64,000 bases of DNA from positions 1-64,000 of the forward strand of contig ML769720.1 in assembly GCA_009733575.1 (NCBI GenBank), in the 5' to 3' direction. The stretch is from Gymnopus androsaceus JB14. Taxonomy: Eukaryota > Basidiomycota > Agaricomycetes > Agaricales > Omphalotaceae. Shown piece by piece: positions 48,808 to 59,187 of this stretch. Within the stretch, counting starts at the first letter, position 1. Each line of letters starts with the position of its first letter. The notes below the pieces were generated by a model. It did no database searches and was not told where the DNA came from. It saw only the letters and a program-made list of their open reading frames with translations. Both the position numbers and the translations under genes were made by a program.

Positions 48808-50031
48808 CTAAACATATAGTAAGTTTCCACAAAATCGAGCTGTAAAAAGCTTGCTCACCTCTCGACCCAGTAATTTCAAAAATACTTTAATTCTTGACAC
48901 TCGTGCAGTTTCAGGGACCCAAAGGTCATCACCGAATGCATCATGCTCAACAGCATTCACGGCAATGATGGGGCAAGAGTAAGAGTCATTCTGTTCACCA
49001 CAGTCCAGGTCATTCCGAACCTCGAAATTCATGGAAAATCCATCAAATAGCCATTCCAGAAGCTTCGTAACAAAAGCTTGAGGTGCAGGCTCTCGAAAAC
49101 CATCACCAAACTGAACAAACCCATTTACAAAGTCGATCGAGCACGCAATCCAATGGAATGGAGGGCTATGGACAATGAAGAGGAGCTTTTGGAGGTGAGT
49201 TCCTCCACTCTGAATTTTATCAAGCAATACGTGGTATCCAGATTCAAGCCTATGTCAATTCATGATTGCGTGAGGGAGTTCAGTCGTGGATATCACTGTG
49301 CGAGTGGAGGTTTGAAGACGTCGCGATGCAAGCTCGAGCATAGCATTGACAACTCCACCTGTGAGTGCATTATTGCCCAATACCAATGCAAGGTCGTCCA
49401 TAGATTCGGTCTGGGTAGCAGGAATCGGGCCCGTCCATGGATTAGATGCCATTGCATCGTTCACATCAACTGCAAGATCATACTCGCTCTGTGTTTCACC
49501 AGCGGGATCTAACAGCCAGTCTAAAGCGGCTGCCCATCTTGTCTGCGAGAAATATGCAACACGAACGCATGCAAAAAACGTCAACACCCAGAACGGCAAG
49601 TGTTTCTTTACTCGAAAGAAGCATAATGAGTGTTTTCCATCGAACCAGTTTTGTCCAAATTGCTCTTCCAGAAGAGCTAGCTGCCGAGAACATGGAACAG
49701 TAAGTTGGTTTAATGCTTCAGCATCCATGGTGTCAGGCTGATCTTCGGTGAAGTAGAGCTCCTTGGCATGGTCTTCTCCTGCAACTGGAGGGAGTGACCA
49801 ACCGATCAACTTCTCGAGGCTGACATTCGAGGCTGGTAGTAGGCTTTGGAACTCGATTGGTATCTGTAGAATTTGTTTTCGCTGATGTTCGATGACTGGT
49901 GGCATGATGTCAGGGAAAACTTGTCCGCAACCAATCCAGTCTGCTATGTTCCAGTTACGGCTAGCAGACTCGAGTTCATCATCATCATATAGATGAATTT
50001 GAGTAGACATGATTGATACAGCAATTTGCAA
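48808..50031 (-). pseudogene. Ulp1-like (C48) cysteine protease of the transposon, nonsense-mutated
   Basis: Start at 50031 or 50010 (MSTQIHLYDDDELESASRNW). The C-terminal half is a Ulp1/SENP-type peptidase: FIVHSPPFHWIACSIDFVNG supplies the catalytic His and Asp region, and DCGEQNDSYSCPIIAVNAVE the Cys (about 48974), preceded by the usual glutamine/asparagine stretch. Upstream GGVVNAMLELASRRLQ matches the helical lead of these domains. An in-frame TGA at 49255-49257 separates HAIMN from HRLESGYHVLLDKIQSGGTH, consistent with a CGA to TGA change. Such proteases occur in several transposon groups and may act on SUMO-modified factors. Confidence 0.75.
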
Positions 50032-50808
50032 GAGCTTTAGAGATGTTAAGAGTGTTAAGAGCGTTAGCTTGTAATAATCTGGTAATCGGTTGGTTGGTTG
50101 AAAACATTTTCATTGTTTGTAGAAAGTGGCCCTAGTGGCCCATAAGTGGAGTGTGCGTATGCATATGCGTACTATCTATTGTGTACCATGTCTGAACTCG
50201 GACCCAACTTAATTCGGTCAACAATACAATGTCCGAACTTTTGTCCCGAGCTCCTGTGGCTGTGTTTGTAATTTGTCCGAACTTTCAACCTGAGATTTTG
50301 CCCAAATCTCGGAACCTTGTCCGAACTTTTGGAACGACCTATAAGGGCATTCTCACTGGTCCTAGCTAGACCTATTCCAGAGCAAAGGTGGATAATCTCT
50401 TCTCTGCTGCACTCTGGCAGACCCCCTAAAAATACTTTTACGTTCTGTAAGAGGAGTTCGGGGGCCTTGAGTGACCGTGACGTGCTGAAGGCAAAGTACT
50501 CTTACCTGCTGAGCCATGGATGATGGAAGAGAGAAAAAAAACGCGTAAGGAGTGACGGTCGTCATGCAGAGTGCCTTTCGAGCTCTGAAAAGGAAGACGA
50601 AGCTTAAGCGCTCATCGAGCGCTCACAACTTATGTTTTTCTCTTCAACCTCCATCACCTTCCGCACAATGTTTTCGGTGCGCGCGGGGCTTGTCGTCCAG
50701 CTTGAAATGCCTTATATATGCTTCTTCTTGCCGACTTGCTGACTCATTGTCCTTACCTGGCTCACCAGAGCATCTGGCTTCGACGATATACCGTCCGATG
50801 TTTCCCGA

Positions 50809-51273
50809 ATGATGCCACTAGAACGTCGGGGTGGATCTCTGGGTACTCTTCGTGCCCGACTTGTGTATCAATCTAGAAAGCTTAGTACACTAGAGAGTGA
50901 CCTACTACTAGCCATATTTGCCAGGGACAATTTGAAGATCACGGAGGAGAAGTTGAAGGAATATGACAAGGTGAGTTGGTTAATAATCATCAGAGTAGAA
51001 TTATTTTTGAACCTTCTCGGTTTTCAGCTTCTAGATGAACCAGATCGGAATATATTTCACTGGGCAACAGGCAAACGGATGTCTCCGGAGCGTTGGACCA
51101 CGTCTGCTTTGCTCGAAAAGCTCAGGTTGCATGCGAAGAATGAGGGTAAAGTTGTACACCGTATGCCGCCGCTTTCAGGTAGATATTCACTTGTAATTGA
51201 ATGCACTTTGACTGATGAGAAGAGCAGCAATATTTTCAAGGAAAGGTACCAGTTAATTGCCATCGTGCGATAA
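50809..51273 (+). CDS. Hypothetical protein, duplicated at the right edge
   Basis: Start MMPLERRGGSLGTLRARLVY at 50809, then ESDLLLAIFARDNLKITEEK. A 57-nt GT-AG intron (50971-51027) is followed by LLDEPDRNIFHWATGKRMSP, EKLRLHAKNEGKVVHRMPPL and a terminus QLIAIVR. The intron is a multiple of three and lacks stops, so it could be retained. I recognise no domain. The first part and about 200 bp of 5' flank recur at 63690-64000, with synonymous and indel changes. Confidence 0.45.
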   Translation: MMPLERRGGSLGTLRARLVYQSRKLSTLESDLLLAIFARDNLKITEEKLKEYDKVSWLIIIRVELFLNLLGFQLLDEPDRNIFHWATGKRMSPERWTTSALLEKLRLHAKNEGKVVHRMPPLSGRYSLVIECTLTDEKSSNIFKERYQLIAIVR

Positions 51274-51384
51274 CCATCAACAATATTTAAAGGTATCGCT
51301 CTGCTACTGACCCATGTAAATGCTCGATATGCAGACATTACCGATAAAGCACGCAATGAAATCTCAAAGTTCCGCTTCTATTCC

Positions 51385-52155
51385 GATTTACACTTGGTCC
51401 TGTCGCTGAAGTCAGGAGACATGCGTGAGCCCGAAATACAATTTCATAGCGTTATGTCGACTCCCGTTGGTGGTCGGCATTCCTATCAAAGAAATATATG
51501 CAGTATTCATCCGTTTATTGTGCGCTTGAGCTGAAGGCGATGTGAAAAGTGAGGTGAAGTCATTCCTTGGACAGACGTCGGGAATAAAGATGTGATTGTC
51601 TATGTCTTAGAAATATCTTCACGATTAGCACGCATGGATCCATAGCCTGATGTTCACGACTTTCTCAGATAGGTGAGCTTTCATCAAGATTGTATCTCTT
51701 TAATGACATATTTTTCTGTCATTTATCCCTCAGCTTTAGCGATGTTTATGGGCAAGTACTCGCCTGGGCGTTAGATTTTTCTGACCCCTCTTTTCGGAGC
51801 TAAGACATCTACCATTATTTAATTGCACCTTTTTATCCTGCCCGCAATCACCAAATTCTAAGTCTCCTGTCGTGCGGCAAAAAACGGTCGTATTGGAAAG
51901 CCTGAAATGGGCATTCCTGCGCTTGCGTTTGGAAGCTTTTTCGTCTCTACTGGACATGGCAACAATCACTGAAGGCACTTGGAGACCTTTTTGTCTTTCA
52001 ATCATTTAGAGAGGATGTAATTCGGTGGAGAGCTATGTAGTCAGCGAATGGCCATGATTTAGCAGGTCGCGAGTTGCAGGCAATTCGACAATTTCGACAA
52101 CATACCTTTTATACCATTCTTGACATCTTTGGTAGTGGTTGATTTGGTACGGTGT
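51385..52155 (+). pseudogene. MFS transporter pseudogene fragment
   Basis: Ordered matches to the 38.0-40.2 kb MFS gene: GGTCCTGTCGC.. (motif C region), TGGTCGGCATTCCTATC..AAGAAATATATGC, CTGATGTTCACGACTTTCTCAG, AGCGATGTTTATGG and GGAAAGCCTGAAATGGGCAT, then TGCGCTTGCGTTTGGAAGC. Many indels and stops. It shows that this neighbourhood, and not only the RRM gene, was duplicated. Confidence 0.8.
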
Positions 52156-52638
52156 GGTTTGCATTTAGGTAGTACTAATACTATGAAGTAATAAAAAAAC
52201 TCTCCACAATTTGGCATTAGGTGGGTTTTTCGGATGCAGTCAATTTAGTAATAATAATAATAAACAACGTTAGAAAGCAGTGTGATAGCAAGATGGATTT
52301 TAGACAAAATATAGCCTTGAGAAAGCGAAAAGCATGGAGCATAGCAAGATAGCAAGAATTCAAGCCAAGACTGCTAAAGTCAGAGGAAAGTTTAACTTGA
52401 AATGGCAATATCCGAATCGTAAGAATTTTACACACCTGCGTAATGTAGGTCCACGAGCAAGGGCAATTGCTGTGTGAATTTTGTTTCTGAGTCGGGTGAT
52501 GACACGACCTGAAGGAGCGATGAATGGAGGAAAAGTTCAGAGTTGAAGGAGCGAAATCGGGCTTTGGAGGTATATGACGAACGCGTAATCCAGCCCTTAA
52601 ACAACGACCGCCCCGCCCCCTTCCCCCCCTCTCCCTCA

Positions 52639-53113
52639 CTAAATTAAGTTCTTGACCATAAGGAGCTTGATGAACAAAAATATAATTGTCCAGACAAGCA
52701 AGCCTGACATCAACACGCTTGTGAAGGGGCAACCACCATTAGGCGTCCTTTTCTTCTTGCGCCTGCAGCAGTGCTTAACTTGACTCGGAGCCTCGATAAA
52801 CCTGGCAGGTCGTTGTGGATAGGCGCCTATGGAGCGCCGTGGCCCTCCAGATACGTAGATAAATCATATGAAGAGGTTTAGATTAGTAGTAAGCTCACTG
52901 TGTGTCCGGCTGCTACCTTGAGACCGCTGCCGCTCATTATCAGGATCCAATACTATGGATTATTTATGATTAACATTCGGTAATATTTTGACGACATACT
53001 GGTATGATATGTCTGCAATCGCAGCTGTGTATGGTCATACTATTCGCAAAGTAACCGCCATTCAGGTTATTGACGGAAGCACCGAGAAGTGATCCTCCGT
53101 CGAAAAGCACCAT
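52639..53113 (-). CDS. Small GG-F-motif protein with C-terminal membrane anchor (paralogue A)
   Basis: Start at 53113: MVLFDGGSLLGASVNNLNGG then YFANSMTIHSCDC, two GG-centred repeats with an aromatic. A polar linker (LDPDNERQRSQGSSRTH) follows and a basic stretch CCRRKKKRTPNGG, ending in one hydrophobic helix, SVLMSGLLVWTIIFLFIKLL. Two small introns; the first junction is uncertain in phase. Tail-anchored layout, cytosolic N-terminus (inferred). Paralogues at 56166, 58784 and 61995 share the motif. Function unknown. Confidence 0.6.
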
Positions 53114-54700
53114 GTTGTGGGTGGCTAGATGCTTGAGAAACCCTGAAAAATTGGAGGTTGAATTCCTCGGACAGTGGGGCTGGCATTCAAATTGTAGGAA
53201 GGTTCAAGTTGGTTCAATACGACTTCTGATTTATAACCATTCCAAGTTTTTTATTTATTCTTAGAACCAGTTACTCGACAAAACCATGGGATTTCAGCGG
53301 ATTAGCTGAAGGCCCGCCGTCATGATCTGTAGTGAGCGCCACCGCCACTTGTGCCCTGTGCCAACAATCTTTGAGCGCGCGCGCTAAAACGGTCAAAGCT
53401 GCAAATATTAAAGAAATTGTAAGTACTATAACCAGCAACGGTCAAATTTAGGAAGTCGAAGGACTTCGCACTGTGCGGCTTAATTTAACACTAATTTTAA
53501 TGCTCGTTGCTCACCAGAGAAATTTACAAACCGCCGGCGTCTCGGGAGAATATCTATCTTTTCAGGAACCGCATATGATGGTCCCAAGACCTGACAGATA
53601 TCACAACCGTCAAAGATAGAGAGGCGCCCACATTGCTTTCACTTACCAACTTTAGTAAGACCCAAAGGGATGAAACACCCTAAGTTCGATTTTGATCAGT
53701 TGTAGACGTAAGTTAGACAGTCTGCTCTTCGAAGGTCAAAGGCAGTGTCTCTACTAGTGACTACGAAAGGTACCATGAACAGACGCTGGGAATTGTTAAT
53801 GTTGTTGTAAGTTGTTTTGGTGATGCAAAAGACGGTACCTAATCGAAGTATGGTTCAATAGAAAGAAATGCAACACTTCCGCGCTTCCAGGGAGGAATGG
53901 AGAGCGCAATTGTCCGTTTTGTTCATGCTGTGTTGATGTAGACTGATATACGCTGTGTACATAGTATTTAAACATGTCTTTATATTTCTCTACGGTGATG
54001 GAAATACAGGAATCGGTTTTCATTTCATCTAAATAATCAATTGATACTTTTAAATGTATTTATGTACTCTAAAACCATCTAAGAGGGCCCAAACGCCCTG
54101 GTATCCAATTTTTCACGCAGGGTCAAAGATACTCAAATCGATTCAAATGCACTCGCCAGGTGTTTTAGACTCTGCTCAGGTGGTTCAGGACCTGTGAAAG
54201 CGAAGCCAAAACTGAAGGCATTTAAATGAGAACGACTTTGATGCGTTCGAGTCCATTTTACTACAATAGATTTAAATCGATTTAAATGTAGCCCTCGGAC
54301 TCGGCAGTCGCGTTGACGTTTGTTCAGTATTCGAAACAGATTTAAATCGGTCGTATTCAAGTCACTTCTGCGAACATAAGATTTAAATTGTACCCTTCTA
54401 TGCATTTTCGGATATATCAATATTCGTTTGTCTGATCTCATACCGTTAAATTTGGGATGGAAATGACTAGAAAGATTCGTGTAGATTAAAGTAGCTTGAG
54501 AGGAAGAGGGAAAATTCGAGAAGAATCTTGGGTGCTTTACATCGGCCAAAAGAAACATTGGGTCCGACTTGCGAACTCGAGCTCGAGGTGTTGCCAGAGC
54601 CCAGAGTCAGAAAGGTCTAGACACTGCAGGAGTAGTACTGATAGAGGTGTCAAGTGTGGAGGGTATGTGTACATATCATCTATAGACATCAGTTACAGCT
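53114..54700. other. Intergenic, no supported gene
   Basis: ORFs at 53796-54023 and 54133-54558 (minus) lack signatures; the latter lies in DNA with repeated GATTTAAATCG-type words (near 54270, 54342, 54380). No RNA gene seen. Confidence 0.4.
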
Positions 54701-54749
54701 CCGATAATTACAGGAAAAAATAAAGGAACTGTAGCATCAATGTGACGAA

Positions 54750-55950
54750 GGAACCAATGGCAACGGTCAACAAAAAGAACAAAGCTAAATTTGAATAGTG
54801 CGGTTCTGAACTTCTCCTTCAGCTTTACTTCAAGCACCGGGTTCACCAGAATCGGCAATGCCTCTCTAATTGGATTGGCTCAGCTGGGCTTGGACCTCCT
54901 GCTGCTGTTTTGCTCCGAGACTTCGAGACGGGATGTCATAGCGAAGGAGTCATGGTGGAAGTTGCGAAAAAAGCAGGAATAATTTCCAGTTTCAGGCCTT
55001 GATTGCGTTGGAGGAGTCAACCGATGGTCTCCTTAAGCTTGCACATTTATGAAGTGTACCACATTGATCTGCATGGGTGGTGACGATCTGGGTTTCAATC
55101 TCGGTGGAATGATGCGAAGGCTGAGCCACTACGAGGTAGGTACAAGTTTGAAGAACGTCATTCAAATAGACTTACCAGTACCAAAGACCAATCATGGAGA
55201 CAGGACTAAAGAACAGACAATCCAAGTCAGAGAACTCGGTCAAAAATATTCTGAATAAACTCAGAGTCTCGTCTGCTGTCAAAGCAGACACCAACAAATT
55301 AGTGCAAAGAGATAGGATAGTATCCGATCTCCAGCCAGTGAACTGCAGGCGGCGATGCGGTTGAACTGTAGGACAGGAACTCGTAGCATCTTCAACTTCC
55401 AATGACCAGGTAGGTGTGGAAGTTGTCTTTCATGAGATCGACGGTAAGATATCTGGTGCGTATATGGCAATGGGTTAGGTTCTGTGTGGGGACGTCAGAA
55501 ATACCAAAGTACTTACATAGGACGCGTGTCAAGAGACTGACCAAGGACAACCATCTGTGTCAAATGATCAAACAGGTCAGAGGGTTTCACTGTGACGGGA
55601 ATTTGCACTTGATGGGCAGGGAGGAAGAAGAGAGGACAGAACGGAGTAGGAGACAGCCCGCGGAAAGTGCTAAGCTTGTAAATTGAGTCTTGTTCCTTGG
55701 AAATAACCGTTGCTTGGACAGAAATACCACAAAGAAATGAGGAAGGGAAGCTTAGACGCTTAGACGCCGCCCTCTCTGTCGGAGCATGTACTCTAGTATA
55801 CAATTGCGGACTTTTTGTCTTGAGTAAACCAAAAGAACAAAGCGAGGTAAACACGAGCTCGAAAGAAAAATCAAAAACTTGGCACCCGAACTCCAGCCTG
55901 TAACAAATGACTGAAGCGCAACGAGGTGTGACGCATAGCAGTGATAACAC
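54750..55950 (-). CDS. Hypothetical multi-exon gene, unrecognised
   Basis: A first frame starting MLSLLCVTPRCASVICYRLE (55950-55513) ends at a plausible GTAAGT donor. A TTTCTGACGTCCCCACACAG acceptor leads to NLTHCHIRTRYLTVDLMKDN, and another frame contains DTILSLCTNLLVSALTADET and FRIFLTEFSDLDCLFFSPVS up to a GTAAGTC donor. The exon chain is my best guess and the 3' end is not settled. No known domain. Confidence 0.3.
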
Positions 55951-56165
55951 AGAGTAACATTAGAAAAGACTATATTAGGCTGCATTGCTGTATATTGCTG
56001 TATACATCACATGAGAAAGTGCAGCTGAAACCACGACCGATCAATAGTATAATGGGCAGGATAATGTCTTATCAAGAAGGAAGGAACTTGGAAGTTGATT
56101 ATACGGCACGGTCCCAAGACAGGAGCGCCGGTTCAATGAACTGCCACGTCTTCACTAACACTTGG

Positions 56166-56598
56166 TTAGAGCAACAGTGCTAACAGCACCAACATCACCA
56201 ATATAATGACGATGCAGACCCACTGGCAGTCATACGGGAAGATTTCCCTACAGAAAATATCAATTCAAAAAGAGCTCAGCACATTAATGTAAGAGAAAGC
56301 TCACTCAGAGTGCGTCTGAATGCTGGGAGATTCGAGAGGATGACTCCAGGATCGATATTGTTGATGGTTTTCTGTATCTAGTAGTATGCTAGTCAGTGAA
56401 AAAAAAGTAGTTCATTATACTTCACGACGTACCGGTATGATTAAGACTATTGAGGTTGTTGGCGAAATAACCACCATATATATTATCGATGTTAGAACCA
56501 GTCAAAGTTCCGCCACTGACTATACGAAAAGTAGAATGCATTTTGGGTTTACTTTGAATCGGTTTTCTGTTGCGAGTTTGAGGGTGGGACGAAGGCAT
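56166..56598 (-). CDS. Small GG-F-motif protein with C-terminal membrane anchor (paralogue B)
   Basis: Start MPSSHPQTRNRKPIQSKPKM at 56598, then FRIVSGGTLTGSNIDNIYGG and YFANNLNSLNHTG. A phase-1 intron (GTACGT..CTAG) joins DTENHQQYRSWSHPLESPSI, then a second intron (GTGAGC..TGTAG) joins EIFPYDCQWVCIVIILVMLV and LLALLL, a terminal hydrophobic helix. About 105 residues. The first exon also has an upstream ATG at 56688. It shares motif, intron phase and tail anchor layout with paralogue A. Function unknown. Confidence 0.65.
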
Positions 56599-57290
56599 CT
56601 TCGGCGATTCTGGTGAAAGAAAACCGAAGAGCTGTATTTTATCATAGAATGAACGTGGTACTGCTGCGAGGCGAACGCGAGTATTCAAATATTCACTGTC
56701 CTTTTCGGGTTATCCGGGCGCTTTCAGCATAATACCATTAATATGATCAGACGAGTGATAATGCAGACGTATAGGATTCGTTAAAGTTTCTTCAATGATA
56801 TCCATCTGAACCTGCATGTTAAGCACAAGAAAACAAGAAACGAGAAGTGCGCACCGATGAAAATCTATAAAATACAAAGGCGAGTACATGCTTCCATAAT
56901 GTCAAGACAAACGATGTGGTCTGAGTGACAAGCAGAAGAGGATGTCGGAGAAGGTGGTCTCAAAGACAAAACCAGCCGAGATCGACGTGAAAGGAGGGTG
57001 AGCGCCATGAGCAAATGAAGATGGAGTTTAGGACAAGATGGACGACGCAATTGTCCTGAGCTACAAAAAGCTTTCGAAAGTGAGATGGACTGAGATAGAG
57101 TAGCCAAAAAAAACAGCACCGTCACGGTATGGTCCCGTGCTATTGGGATGCGACGGAAAAGAGTGCCATGGGGCTTTTAGGGTCCTACCTCGGAGCTAAT
57201 TTAGTAAACGTAGGACTTTCCTAGTACAGAGGTCTATGGACATGTTCACATTCCGGGTTCAATTCGAAGGAGGAAAGGGAGGGAGGATAT

Positions 57291-57350
57291 ACAAGGTGGA
57301 TAACACACACTGTAGGTTATTTGAAATAGAGTGTGTGTTATCCATCTTGT
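57291..57350. repeat. 21-bp inverted repeat hairpin
   Basis: ACAAGGTGGATAACACACAC(T) and its inverse, with a single mismatch, are separated by 18 nt. It is not clearly part of a transposon. Confidence 0.7.
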
Positions 57351-57598
57351 CAATCCCGAAAGGGGAGGTGAATGCAAGTCAAACACAAGTTACGCTTTAC
57401 GTCACCCTGTGAGAAAACTTTCACGGGAGAAGCCTGCCGGCAGCGGCGTAAGCGACGATTCGGACGATCTCCTCTTACAGTACTATCACTGCACAGAGGT
57501 CGAAGAGAGCGATGATGACGAGTATATTTCCCTCTTTGAAAGAGCGATGCTAGGCTGGATATAGAAACGGTGAGTACTTATAAGTACTCCCTCTGTTC

Positions 57599-58783
57599 AT
57601 CTCCATTTCCCTGACGATTGTTCTCCTTCTGGCCGATTTTCCGTCAGCGCTTTCTTCCGCATCCTCATTGTCTACGCCAAATTATTTCTTGTATTCTCTC
57701 AGCGCGATCCCTGATCCTTGTTACACGACAGTCTAACATGGCTTACAATAATAAACATAGTTCTACTTTAGCCAAAGCCTTCAAATTCTTAATTGAACAG
57801 TATGGATGAATTTTGGCAACGACGAGCTCGTTTTTTTCGGCTCTCAGGTTCTTCTCCATCATTTTGCTCATGTCGCGAACCTGTCGTTACTACTTGCGTA
57901 CTGTATTTTGCTCGATGGCGCCAATTATGCGATTCGGACAAGACATGGAAGAGGTTCAAAACAATTTACTAACTTGTTCTTCTTGTAGTCTGTATCGGAC
58001 TCGTAGCGATTTAACTCTGGAAAGCTCGACCTTTCTTCCACAACGCCCTTGCTCCATCGCCTTCTCAAGTGCTGTTCTTTATCCATCTACTTGAAACGAT
58101 GCCTACAGGATTGCTGGATATAAAGCTACCTCGATCTCGCTCTCGCGTCACCGATATCAACACCAAGAAATGAACGAAGTCATTCCTAACATCTTTGTCC
58201 TCCAGAAGTTTCCTTATCTCGACTTTCATAAGAGGAATCGTGGTATCTTGTCGATTATATGTTGACGACTGTCGTTCAAATCTCCGAATTTATTTCACCA
58301 TCCCTAGTCGAGCGATGTCGTTCCCGATTTTTTCTCCTTCCCATCCTCAGTAGTTTGCCGCATCTACGTTGAACATTTCTACTTGTCCGATGGATCTGTG
58401 TTTGGTTATATAGGTATTAATATCTGGTAAATGGAATCTAAATGGTATGAAACATTATGCAGCAAGGACGCGGAATTGGAAAGGTGCATCTTGTATTGGT
58501 TCTAAGCGACTTTCGCCGAAGCTGACTAGCTATGTATATTACTGGGCGGATCTTGAACCCGACAATTACGCCGTATAAGTAAAGAGATTGACAGAATTGG
58601 ATGGTTTAAGAGTAAAGGCTCGGACTTGGACTGGGTTAGTAGCGGGGGGGTATAAGCGCTCAAGTTCTCAAGCTACATGGAAATGAAAAGTAGGTCTTAA
58701 GGAACGTGGGTCAGACGATTTGATCCAGGGTCTCGCTGAATGAATGACATACACTAGAACTTTTACAACAGAGTAACATTCCG
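57599..58783. other. Intergenic, no supported gene
   Basis: Short overlapping plus-strand ORFs at 57618-58094 lack signatures. A small acidic ORF at 57331-57564 (EVEESDDDEYISLFERAMLG) just upstream is possible but unsupported. Confidence 0.35.
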
Positions 58784-59145
58784 TTACCGACGCCAATGTC
58801 CGGTAGGAGTGGTAGCGGTAGGACCTCGCTGCGGACCACTGCGTTGTGGCCCCGTGGAAGGATGGGCATTGGATTGAGACTGACCACTAGTACTAGTACC
58901 TGCTAGTATGCTGGTCAGTAGAATATCATTCAGTAATACTTCACCGACGTACCGGAAGGGTTGGTGTCGTGAAAGCTCATAGTAGTGGCAAAATGACCTC
59001 CACTCACAGTGTCGATAAGAGAGCCGACAAAGGATCCTCCGCTGACAGTTTGGAATGATGGGCACATTGTGGGTTGACTCGGTTGAGTACCATGTTGATG
59101 ACTTGGACTTGTGGTACTATGAACAGAGCTTGGATAGCGTTCCAT
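58784..59145 (-). CDS. Small GG-F-motif protein, soluble (paralogue C)
   Basis: Start MERYPSSVHSTTSPSHQHGT at 59145 (another in-frame ATG lies at 59187). The motif region is SFQTVSGGSFVGSLIDTVSG then GHFATTMSFHDTNPSG. A phase-1 intron with GTACGT donor and TAGCAG acceptor joins a low-complexity tail STSGQSQSNAHPSTGPQRSG ending TPTGHWRR. Unlike paralogues A and B it has no terminal hydrophobic helix, so it should be soluble. Function unknown. Confidence 0.65.
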
Positions 59146-59187
59146 CGTCGTGAGGATTTTGGGGATTTGAGATTTGAAGAACTTCAA

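Larger units (their letters stand above)
43978..50363 (-). mobile_element. 6.4-kb DNA transposon with Ulp1-type protease and P-like transposase
   Basis: Termini AGGACGAGTGAGAATGC at the left and, inverted, AGGACCAGTGAGAATGC at the right. A perfect 8-bp duplication AGCTAGAC (43970-43977 and 50364-50371) lies within the RRM exon, whose reading is restored on removal. Subterminal TGTCCGAACTTT words recur three times at the left and four at the right, all in + orientation. The cargo is on the minus strand: a Ulp1-type protease gene then a transposase gene. An 8-bp duplication and the D-G-A...D-x-x-H-x-x-K transposase pattern suggest the P/THAP9-like superfamily (inference). Confidence 0.8.
42436..50517 (-). 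pseudogene. Duplicated RRM-CCHC-(RRM-CCHC)-RS gene, split by a DNA transposon
   Basis: The start at 50517 gives MAQQ, then VKVFLGGLPECSREEIIHLC. The RRM exon is cut by the 43978-50363 transposon and resumes SIRMAQHCAFV, then TFFNEDDAKACIAKLHRSTF and a canonical knuckle CYRCGAPGHRASEC. A second module follows directly: YETVYLGRLPECNREEISRL, then a damaged RRM end (one extra base near 43222) and a decayed knuckle CFRCRALGRSR. The RS tail is SFDNFSPRSNSSQRRSYDRK and RLRSRSPSISLGISRSVDRH, ending at 42436. One RS tail for two RRM-knuckle modules suggests an unequal-exchange duplication before the transposon arrived. The 3' flank resembles that of the 40812-41902 gene. Confidence 0.75.

Noticed and set aside
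52217..52732. 171-residue minus ORF
   Set aside because: It overlaps the 3' end of paralogue A in another frame, and its composition looks untranslated.
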